Assembly (NCBI GenBank): GCA_964385695.1
Contig: CAYLQA010000004.1
Span: 1 to 64,000, forward strand
Source of the DNA: CAYLQA01 sp964385695
GTDB lineage: Bacteria > Desulfobacterota > Desulfobulbia > Desulfobulbales > Desulfurivibrionaceae
Direction of reading: 5' to 3'
DNA: 64,000 nucleotides
Positions 27,630 to 33,591 of the stretch are shown here, one piece after another. A model generated the notes under the pieces. The model did no database searches and was not told where the DNA came from. It saw only the letters and a program-made list of their open reading frames with translations. A program made the translations under genes and the position numbers. The stretch's first letter is position 1. Every line of letters starts with the position of its first letter.

Positions 27630-27977
27630 CTAAGGGCGTCTTATCTGCTTCTTGCCGGGGGGGAACAACCCCACATCCTTTGCCGCTTCCTCAATACTCT
27701 CTTTGGTCAACAGCCTTTGCCGCTGCTCTTGCAGCATGGTGTTCTTACTCAGCAGCTCTTTTTTCACCAGCTTACTCTTGGCAAGCTCATCAAGGCTGAC
27801 CCTGAGCGCCAAGCCGAACCAAACACTGCAGGCAATGCCTGCCACCATGGCCACGGTGGTCACAATGGCGATTATTTTCCAGACCCGAGACTTATCACTG
27901 CCTCCAGGGCGGCGACCCACCACGCGTTGCCGATTCTGAACAACTCCTGAGTAACGCCCGGAATAATCGCGTACCAT
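27630..27977 (-). CDS. ftsL: FtsL-like division protein
   Basis: Small bitopic protein of 115 residues. A basic N terminus precedes a transmembrane helix near residues 34-55 (IIAIVTTVAMVAGIACSVWF). A periplasmic coiled-coil region (DELAKSKLVKKELLSKNTML) follows and ends at about residue 100. Together with FtsB and FtsQ, FtsL activates the septal synthase FtsWI. Position between rsmH and the FtsI homologue and the topology support the name; sequence identity in this family is always low. Its start overlaps the rsmH stop (TAATG). Confidence 0.8.
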   Translation of the reverse strand: MVRDYSGRYSGVVQNRQRVVGRRPGGSDKSRVWKIIAIVTTVAMVAGIACSVWFGLALRVSLDELAKSKLVKKELLSKNTMLQEQRQRLLTKESIEEAAKDVGLFPPGKKQIRRP

Positions 27978-28867
27978 TATGCCACCCCTACCGCCTCAGC
28001 GACCCGCAGCTTGGCACTGCGCGCCCTGGGATTACGCTCGCACTCTTCCTTGCTGGGAAGAATGGGCTTGGTGGTAAGAACACGAAGTTTGTCATTTTCC
28101 TTAAAGCCTCTTTTCACCAGCCTGTCCTCCAGGGAGTGAAAAGAAATAACACAGAAACGGCCACCGGGCGCCAACACATCGGCACCATCGCGCAGAACCA
28201 GCTTTAAGCTTTCCAATTCTTGATTCACGGCAATACGCAAGGCCTGAAAAACCTTGGTGGCCACGTGGATTTTCTTGGGATGAAACCTTTTGGGAACAGC
28301 CTGGGCAACGATACGTACCAGTTGGTCGGTTGTCTCAATGGGGCCCAAAGCCCTCTTTTCAACGAGCTGACCGGCAATGCGCCTGGCCTGTCGCTCCTCA
28401 CCGTAGTAGAAAAAAATATCGGCAAGCTCATCCTGGGGGGCTGAGTTCACCAGATCAGCGGCTGTTTCTCCAAGCCGCTGATCCATTCGCATATCAAGAG
28501 GCTCGCTTCCCTTAAAGCTGAAGCCCCTGCCGCTCGCATCGAGTTGCAACGAGGAAAGGCCAAGGTCGAGCAAGAGTCCGTCAATTTTGCTTATCCCCAA
28601 CCCCATAAGGGTCTCCTTCACAGTGGCGAAGTTGTTGTGGATACATTGCATCCGCTCGCCGAACCGTTCTAACCGCTGGCGAGCATGACCTAAAGCCTCT
28701 TTGTCCAAATCAAAACCGATCACACGACCGCTGGGGCCGCTGAGTTCCAGGATGCTTTCGGCATGGCCGCCGAGCCCCAGGTTCCCGTCAACGTAAATCC
28801 CGCCGTCTGCCGGAGCCAGATACTCAAGAACCTCATCCAGCATGACCGACAGGTGCAGTTCTTTCAT
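27977..28867 (-). CDS. rsmH: RsmH, 16S rRNA m4C1402 methyltransferase
   Basis: SAM-dependent N4-methylation of C1402 in 16S rRNA (formerly MraW). 296 residues. The N terminus HLSVMLDEVLEYLAP is followed by the SAM-binding VDGNLGLGGHAESIL near residue 28, GLLLDLGLSSLQLD near 100 and FCVISFHSLEDRLVKRGFK near 235, the last being a family signature. It follows mraZ after 174 nt that contain an imperfect inverted repeat. Confidence 0.97.
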   Translation of the reverse strand: MKELHLSVMLDEVLEYLAPADGGIYVDGNLGLGGHAESILELSGPSGRVIGFDLDKEALGHARQRLERFGERMQCIHNNFATVKETLMGLGISKIDGLLLDLGLSSLQLDASGRGFSFKGSEPLDMRMDQRLGETAADLVNSAPQDELADIFFYYGEERQARRIAGQLVEKRALGPIETTDQLVRIVAQAVPKRFHPKKIHVATKVFQALRIAVNQELESLKLVLRDGADVLAPGGRFCVISFHSLEDRLVKRGFKENDKLRVLTTKPILPSKEECERNPRARSAKLRVAEAVGVA

Positions 28868-28882
28868 GCTTAAACCAGCTGA

Positions 28883-28980
28883 CGCCGGAATGAAAAATTA
28901 AGAATAAAAAATGAATATTGATCTGCTTTTTTTTCAATAGAACTCTTCATTTTACATTCTCAACTCTACATTCTGCATTA
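28883..28980. repeat. Imperfect AT-rich inverted repeat between mraZ and rsmH
   Basis: Arms of 20-30 nt built from loosely repeated AATGAA/GAATG words face each other across a T-rich loop. AAATTAAGAATAAAAAATGA lies near 28893, and its imperfect complement TTCATTTTACATTCTC begins near 28950. The best 20-nt alignment has about 15 matches. In style, not in sequence, it resembles the heptad repeat at 21371. Confidence 0.45.
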
Positions 28981-29041
28981 ACCCGGCATAACATATTGAC
29001 GCTGAGCCTTCTCAACGCATCAGCCGGCTCATACTGAGGGT

Positions 29042-29509
29042 CTAGAAGAGCCCCATCTCCAAAAGGGCTTGCTCGAAGTTCTCCTCGGTGGGCTTGTTCT
29101 CGGCCTCCCAAGTCGTCTTGTCCCAGATCTCGAAGTAAGTGATCATACCGTTGACCACTACCTCTTTGACGACACCTGCCTCTTCCCGCAGTCCGGCAGG
29201 CACCAGGATACGACCTTGTTTGTCGAGGGAACACTCTTCCGCTCCACCGATCATGTAGCGGATCAACTTCACTGTGGCCGGGCTCTTTTGCCCCTGACTG
29301 AGCAGGGTGGACTCAAGCTCCTCCCAGTGCGGAATAGGATAGGCGCGCAGACAGTTATGCCACGGGGTTATCACAAGGCGGTCGTCGCACTGGCGACGCA
29401 AGGCCTCGCGGAACCTGGTGGCAATATTCAGCCTGCCCTTGGCGTCGAGTCCATGCTCGGAACGTCCGCGGAATCTGCAGGCTGTATTTGGCTGGGCTGT
29501 CTCAATCAC
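29042..29509 (-). CDS. mraZ: MraZ, dcw cluster transcriptional regulator
   Basis: 155-residue protein with two SpoVT/AbrB-like DNA-binding domains. Each contains the DxKGRLNxP-like signature: LDAKGRLNIATRFREAL near residue 23 and LDKQGRILVPAGLREEA near residue 98. In E. coli MraZ forms rings that bind TGGGN direct repeats upstream of mraZ and repress the cluster. The start codon is GTG with GAGG 9 nt upstream; the ATG just before it reads only two codons (ATGAAGTGA). It is the first gene of the dcw operon, with promoter and operator-like repeats immediately upstream. Confidence 0.95.
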   Translation of the reverse strand: MIETAQPNTACRFRGRSEHGLDAKGRLNIATRFREALRRQCDDRLVITPWHNCLRAYPIPHWEELESTLLSQGQKSPATVKLIRYMIGGAEECSLDKQGRILVPAGLREEAGVVKEVVVNGMITYFEIWDKTTWEAENKPTEENFEQALLEMGLF

Positions 29510-29535
29510 TTCATATCCTCTTTGCGCCTCTCATC

Positions 29536-29550
29536 CCCACTTTACACCAC
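29536..29550 (-). promoter_or_regulatory. MraZ-type direct repeats upstream of mraZ
   Basis: The minus strand reads GTGGTGTAAAGTGGG, and the next base is also G. That gives TGGTG and TGGGG separated by 5 nt, the 10-bp period of E. coli MraZ operator repeats. They lie just downstream of the predicted -10 box and about 27 nt upstream of the GTG start, a good place for autorepression. One of the two repeats is imperfect. Confidence 0.6.
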
Positions 29551-29559
29551 AATATGTTA

Positions 29560-29589
29560 CTTATAGTGAAGACTTAACAAAAGTGTCAA
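29560..29589 (-). promoter_or_regulatory. Sigma-70 type promoter for mraZ and the dcw operon
   Basis: On the minus strand TTGACA (29584-29589) is followed after 18 nt by TATAAG (29560-29565). The predicted start lies near 29553, directly at the MraZ-type repeats. Confidence 0.7.
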
Positions 29590-29746
29590 GAAAAAAACAA
29601 GTTAAAGCAAGCGCTTACACTCCAAGCACACCCAGCCAAAACACACCACATATTGACCACACCAAAAGACAAACATACCACATAGTGTATTACTGTTGTT
29701 TTTCAGCACAAGAGACCGATCATTTTTTCTCATAAAAAAATATCGG

Positions 29747-29773
29747 TGGGGGAAGGTGGGGTGAAAAGTGGGG
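29747..29773 (+). promoter_or_regulatory. Triple TGGGG direct repeat
   Basis: TGGGG occurs at 29747, 29757 and 29769 on the plus strand, with start-to-start spacing of 10 and 12 nt. The first pair fits the MraZ repeat pattern better than the copy next to mraZ. It is about 195 nt from the mraZ promoter and 140 nt before typA, oriented toward typA. MraZ binding here is inference. Confidence 0.45.
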
Positions 29774-29914
29774 AGCACAAACCCAAGCAGTTGCGTTTCA
29801 TTTCCCCGCCAAGAGGGCTCCATGCTTTTTATCTTGCCTTTCTTACGTGTTTCCTATATTGTGCCCGCTTCCAATAACACCCCTTGAGCACAACCCTCCA
29901 CAGGAAGCATATAA

Positions 29915-31684
29915 ATGGAACAAAGCAAAATCAGAAACGTGGCCATCATTGCCCATGTTGACCACGGCAAAACAACCCTGGTCGATCAACTCTTTCGCCA
30001 GAGCGGCATGTTCCGTGAGAACCAGGAGGTTGCCGAACGCCTCATGGACTCCATGGATCTTGAGCGCGAGCGCGGCATCACCATTGCCGCCAAGAATGGC
30101 TCCTATATATATGATGACCACTGGATCAACATCATCGACACCCCGGGCCATGCCGACTTCGGCGGCCAGGTGGAACGGGTTCTGCGTATGGCAGACGGCT
30201 GTGTCCTGCTGGTTGACGCCCAGGAAGGCCCCATGCCCCAGACCTACTTTGTTCTTAAAAAGGCCCTGGCCGCAAACCTGCCCATTATCGTAGTCATCAA
30301 TAAGATCGACAAACCGGCCGCCCGTTGCGACTGGGTTCTGGATCAGGTATTCGACCTGTTCGTTAAACTCGACGCCCCTGACGAAACACTGGATTTCCCT
30401 GTGGCATATGCCTCTGCCAAGGAGGGCCATGCGACCCATGAGCTTGACACGCCAAACGACAACATGGAGCCCATCTCCCAGTTGATCGTCAAACATATCC
30501 CGCCGCCAACCGGGGATGCAGACCATCCTTTACAGATGCAGGTCAGTTCCATTGACTACTCCCCCTACCTCGGGCGGTTAGGAATCGGTAAGGTGGTCAA
30601 CGGCACATTAAACATCAATAAATCCACCGTGGTCTCCATGCGCGACGGTAGCCTGCTGCCTGCCCGCATCTCCAAGATCTACCGCTTTGAGGCAGACCAA
30701 AAGGCACCCACCGAAACGGCAGGCCCCGGCGAGCTGGTTGCCGTGGCAGGAATGGAAGAGATCACCGTGGGCGTGACCTTCACCGACCCGAACGAACCCA
30801 TGCCCCTGCCGCTCATCGAGATCGACCCGCCCACCATCTCCATGAACTTCATCCCCAACGACTCACCCTTTGCCGGGCTGGAAGGCAAATACGTTACCTC
30901 ACGCCACCTGCACGATCGCCTGCAACGTGAGATTCTGGCCGATGTAGCCCTTAAGGTAGAGCCGCTCGAAACAGAAACTGGCTTTTCCGTGGCCGGACGC
31001 GGCGAGCTGCACCTCTCCATCCTGATCGAGAAAATGCGGCGCGAGGGATACGAATTCCAGGTCACCCGCCCCCAGGTTATCATGCAAAAACGTGATGGCG
31101 AGACCTATGAGCCCTACGAGGAGCTGACCGTTGATGTGGACGAGGCTTACATGGGCACGGTCATCGAACGGCTCGGCGCCCTCAAGGGCAAGATGCTTGA
31201 AATGACCCAGGACAAGGGCATGGCCCGCCTGCTCTACAAAATCCCCACCCGCGGCCTGTTAGGATTTCGCTCGGAATTCCTCACCGCCACCAAGGGTATG
31301 GGCATGATGAGCTACGTCTTTAGCGAGTACGCTCCCTTTGCCGGGGAGATCGTCAACCGGGTCAACGGGGTACTGGTAGTCAAAGAGCCATGCACCACCG
31401 TGGCCTACGCCCTGTTCAATCTCCAAGACCGCGGCGAGCTGTTCATGGGGCCGGGCAACAAGGTTTACAAAGGCCAGATTGTCGGAGAGAACTGCCGCAC
31501 CGGCGACTTGGTAGTCAACCCGGCCAAGGGCAAAAAACTCACCAACGTCCGCGCCTCAGGCTCGGATGAAAGTGTGATTCTTACCCCGCCCAAAGAGATG
31601 AGCCTTGAGGATTGTATTGCCTTTATCAATGATGATGAGCTGGTGGAAGTTACGCCGGATTCTATTCGGTTGCGGAAACGATAG
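29915..31684 (+). CDS. typA: TypA/BipA ribosome-associated GTPase
   Basis: Translational GTPase of the EF-G group, 589 residues, slightly shorter than the usual 605. G1 is AHVDHGKTTLVDQL at residues 12-25, the effector segment is ERERGITIAAKNGS near 50, G3 is DTPGHADFGGQVERVL near 72, G4 is VINKIDKP near 127 and G5 is YASAKEG near 165. Domains II and III, the BipA-specific C-terminal domain (GLLGFRSEFLTATKGMGMM) and a terminal TPDSIRLRKR are intact. Roles in 50S assembly and stress growth are known from other bacteria. It has its own terminator at 31713. Confidence 0.97.
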   Translation: MEQSKIRNVAIIAHVDHGKTTLVDQLFRQSGMFRENQEVAERLMDSMDLERERGITIAAKNGSYIYDDHWINIIDTPGHADFGGQVERVLRMADGCVLLVDAQEGPMPQTYFVLKKALAANLPIIVVINKIDKPAARCDWVLDQVFDLFVKLDAPDETLDFPVAYASAKEGHATHELDTPNDNMEPISQLIVKHIPPPTGDADHPLQMQVSSIDYSPYLGRLGIGKVVNGTLNINKSTVVSMRDGSLLPARISKIYRFEADQKAPTETAGPGELVAVAGMEEITVGVTFTDPNEPMPLPLIEIDPPTISMNFIPNDSPFAGLEGKYVTSRHLHDRLQREILADVALKVEPLETETGFSVAGRGELHLSILIEKMRREGYEFQVTRPQVIMQKRDGETYEPYEELTVDVDEAYMGTVIERLGALKGKMLEMTQDKGMARLLYKIPTRGLLGFRSEFLTATKGMGMMSYVFSEYAPFAGEIVNRVNGVLVVKEPCTTVAYALFNLQDRGELFMGPGNKVYKGQIVGENCRTGDLVVNPAKGKKLTNVRASGSDESVILTPPKEMSLEDCIAFINDDELVEVTPDSIRLRKR

Positions 31685-31712
31685 AAAAGAAAACTACAAA
31701 ACGAAAAAGCAA

Positions 31713-31746
31713 AGGGTTCCAGGCGAGAGTTTGGGACCCTTTTTTA
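31713..31746 (+). terminator. Rho-independent terminator of typA
   Basis: An 8-bp stem, AGGGTTCC (31713-31720) with GGGACCCT (31733-31740), has one G-T pair and a 12-nt loop. It is followed by TTTTTTATT and lies 29 nt past the typA stop. Confidence 0.8.
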
Positions 31747-31778
31747 TTCTGTTGGGACAGATAGTTAACTGGGTTGTG

Positions 31779-31922
31779 CTCTACTTCTTTTGCTTGGCTT
31801 TATACCCTTTAGGGTACAAAAGAAGTAGCAATAAAATGGCACCCCAACCGTCCTGTCCCTTCGGGCACGTTTGCACTTCTCACATGTGATGGGCGCATAT
31901 TCTGCGTTTTTTCCATCACATG
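31779..31922. repeat. Mosaic intergenic repeat, copy 1
   Basis: Contains a 12-bp inverted repeat (CTACTTCTTTTG 31781-31792 / CAAAAGAAGTAG 31817-31828) enclosing TACCCTTTAGGGTA. A block near 31853-31866 follows that is an inverted, near-identical copy of one at 32785. A 10-bp inverted repeat, CATGTGATGG/CCATCACATG, closes the element (31883-31892, 31913-31922). Blocks CCCTAAAGGG[CT]ATAAA and CCCGAAGGGxCAGGAC are shared with the copy at 32660-32851 in opposite orientation. Confidence 0.65.
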
Positions 31923-32053
31923 CTCCGACGCTCAACCAAGACAGAAGGGGACTTCAAAAGCACTAAACTACCTTACAAATTGAAGGACAGTCATTCAATT
32001 TGCAAGGTAAATTCACAAGAAGACAATTTCCCAAATGCCAAATCAACACACAA

Positions 32054-32581
32054 CTACTCCTTAGGAACGCGAGTGGGATCTACTTTGATGGGTGGGGTTT
32101 CGAAGGGGTTGGGGGCGGCCTCGGGGGCGGTTGGGGTGGAGATGGTTTCGGTCTGTTGGGGGGTGACGATGCTGTCGATTTGGGGTGGGAATTTGACCTC
32201 GGCTTGGGGGAACGGGTCGCGCTGCTCGGCGGCCAAGCGGTTCTGCAGGTGATCCTCTGCTGCGACATCGGGCGGCGTGCCCGGGGCGGTGTACTTGCTC
32301 TGGGGCATGGCACCCTGCTCCTGACCCTTCTTTGCCTCTGCCTGCCTGCGCATGGCCTCGATATCCGCAGCCCGCACGGGTGACTTGTCCAGCTTGCCTT
32401 CTACCGTTTCAATTACGTTTTGTTCTGTAGGGGGAGAAAGGAACTCTTTGACCCGCTTATCTTCAACCGCAAGCCCTTTTGTATTTTCCGTAAGAGAAAT
32501 CTCCTCCTTGGAAAACTCCGGCCCCATGATGAACAGGATGGCAATAAACAGAGTGCCGGATTTTTGCTTTTGCGTTTTCAT
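32054..32581 (-). CDS. Hypothetical proline-rich membrane-anchored or exported protein
   Basis: 175 residues. The N terminus MKTQKQKSGTLFIAILFIMG is a short signal anchor or signal peptide. The remainder is hydrophilic, rich in Pro, Glu and Thr with no predicted fold, and becomes strongly proline-rich in the last 50 residues (PPQIDSIVTPQQTETISTPT). It resembles periplasmic linker regions of envelope proteins more than an enzyme. It stands between two inverted copies of an intergenic repeat and has no operon partner. The start has no strong ribosome site. No family recognised. Confidence 0.55.
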   Translation of the reverse strand: MKTQKQKSGTLFIAILFIMGPEFSKEEISLTENTKGLAVEDKRVKEFLSPPTEQNVIETVEGKLDKSPVRAADIEAMRRQAEAKKGQEQGAMPQSKYTAPGTPPDVAAEDHLQNRLAAEQRDPFPQAEVKFPPQIDSIVTPQQTETISTPTAPEAAPNPFETPPIKVDPTRVPKE

Positions 32582-32594
32582 GAAATCATCACTT

Positions 32595-32621
32595 CGGGGA
32601 CAGAATTAAATTCTGTCCCCG
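32595..32621. repeat. REP-type palindrome GGGGACAGAATT
   Basis: Perfect inverted repeat CGGGGACAGAATT-A-AATTCTGTCCCCG. The same GGGGACAGAATT core is well known from repeated extragenic palindromes mobilised by REP-associated tyrosine transposases in many proteobacteria. No such transposase is in the window. Confidence 0.75.
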
Positions 32622-32659
32622 CATCATTCAAATAAAGTCTTTCCTATGCTCCTCTTCCC

Positions 32660-32851
32660 CCTCCTGCCCTGCCGAGCAGCGCAGACGTTGGCGGATAAAG
32701 ACGTTGAAGCCTGCCTGAGCACCCTAAAGGGCATAAACTTCGCGAGTTTTTCAACGTCCCGCCAGCGGTGAGCAGCACAGGGAAGCCCGAAGGGCCAGGA
32801 CAGCTGGGGCGCACTTTTTTGGTTCGTTTTTTGGGCGAGCAAAAAATGAAC
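32660..32851. repeat. Mosaic intergenic repeat, copy 2
   Basis: Shares the blocks CACCCTAAAGGGCATAAA and GCCCGAAGGGCCAGGAC with the element at 31779, in opposite orientation. It also holds the hairpin GTTCGTTTTTTG/CAAAAAATGAAC (32822-32851). The pair flanks the proline-rich gene at 32054. Confidence 0.6.
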
Positions 32852-32859
32852 AAGAAAAA

Positions 32860-32888
32860 CCTGTCGCGGATAAATCCGCTCCTACAGG
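32860..32888. repeat. REP-like hairpin CCTGTAGGAGCGGAT
   Basis: The minus strand reads CCTGTAGGAGCGGATTTATC followed by CGCGACAGG, a hairpin with an inner GCGGAT/ATCCGC stem and outer CCTGT/ACAGG. It overlaps the end of the LOG-family gene, whose stop codon TAG lies inside CCTGTAG. A relative with a different core is at 37357. Confidence 0.7.
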
Positions 32889-33565
32889 ATTACCGTTCTT
32901 TTGATGTAGTTCACCACTTCCTCAGGATCATCCATCACCTGAAAATACAACAGATCATCCTTGGAAATATACCCGCCCTTGAGCAGCCGCTCCTTGATCC
33001 AATCCACCAACCCGCCCCAAAACTCGGAACCGACCAGGATGACCGGGAAGGCCTTGACTCTGCGGGTCTGGATCAGGGTGAGGGACTCGAAGAGTTCGTC
33101 CAGGGTGCCGAAGCCGCCGGGCATGCCGATAAAGGCCATGGAGTACTTGATAAACATGACCTTGCGCACAAAAAAGTAATTGAAGTTGATGGGCACATTG
33201 GTAAAGGGGTTGGGCTCCTGCTCAAAGGGCAGGTTGATGTTCAGGCCGATGGAAAGCCCCTCGACCAGGGCGGCGCCCTTATTGGCCGCGGCCATGATGC
33301 CGGGCCCGCCGCCGGTAATGATGCCGTAGCCCGCCTCGGCCAGATCCTGGGCGATCTGCTCTGCCAGCTTGAAGTATTTATCCTCATGCTCGGTCCGGGC
33401 CGAGCCGAAGATGGAGACACCGGGCTTGCCCATACTGGCAAGGGTATCAAACCCGTCGACAAACTCGGACATGATCCGGAACAGTCGCCAGGAGTCACCT
33501 ACCTGAAAGTTATCCAGGGAATATTGTTGCCGCTCGTCAATTACTCCGGCTTTGGTTACCTTCAT
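32882..33565 (-). CDS. TIGR00730/LOG family Rossmann-fold protein
   Basis: 227 residues. The nucleotide-binding motif is GIITGGGPGIMAAANKGA near residue 75, and the catalytic loop is FIGMPGGFGTLDELFESL near 150, matching the PGGxGTxxE signature of LOG/YgdH-type proteins. Relatives cleave nucleoside 5'-monophosphates, making free cytokinin in plants; the bacterial substrate here is unknown. The start is set at the second ATG (33565) because AAGGAGG stands 7 nt upstream. The last codons and TAG stop come from a repeat element. It lies downstream of selA and the GGDEF/TPR gene. Confidence 0.88.
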   Translation of the reverse strand: MKVTKAGVIDERQQYSLDNFQVGDSWRLFRIMSEFVDGFDTLASMGKPGVSIFGSARTEHEDKYFKLAEQIAQDLAEAGYGIITGGGPGIMAAANKGAALVEGLSIGLNINLPFEQEPNPFTNVPINFNYFFVRKVMFIKYSMAFIGMPGGFGTLDELFESLTLIQTRRVKAFPVILVGSEFWGGLVDWIKERLLKGGYISKDDLLYFQVMDDPEEVVNYIKRTVIL

Positions 33566-33591
33566 CACAACCTCCTTTTCCCCCAAACGAA

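Larger units (their letters stand above)
29510..29914. other. Divergent intergenic region mraZ/typA
   Basis: 405 nt between divergent genes. It holds the mraZ promoter (29560-29589) with TGGGN-type repeats (29536-29550), and a second set of TGGGG repeats on the plus strand at 29747-29773. A poorly defined typA promoter may lie near 29840-29865 (TTGCCT, then TATATT with 15 nt spacing). The rest is AT-rich sequence with no supported gene. Confidence 0.6.
31685..32053. other. Repeat-containing spacer after typA
   Basis: 369 nt holding the typA terminator, the mosaic repeat at 31779-31922 and about 130 nt of unremarkable sequence up to the stop of the next gene. No supported coding region. Confidence 0.6.
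32582..32881. other. Repeat-filled spacer with REP-like hairpins
   Basis: 300 nt made almost wholly of repeats: the GGGGACAGAATT hairpin (32595-32621), the mosaic repeat copy 2 (32660-32851) and the first part of a CCTGTAGGAGC hairpin (32860-32888). No supported gene. Confidence 0.65.
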
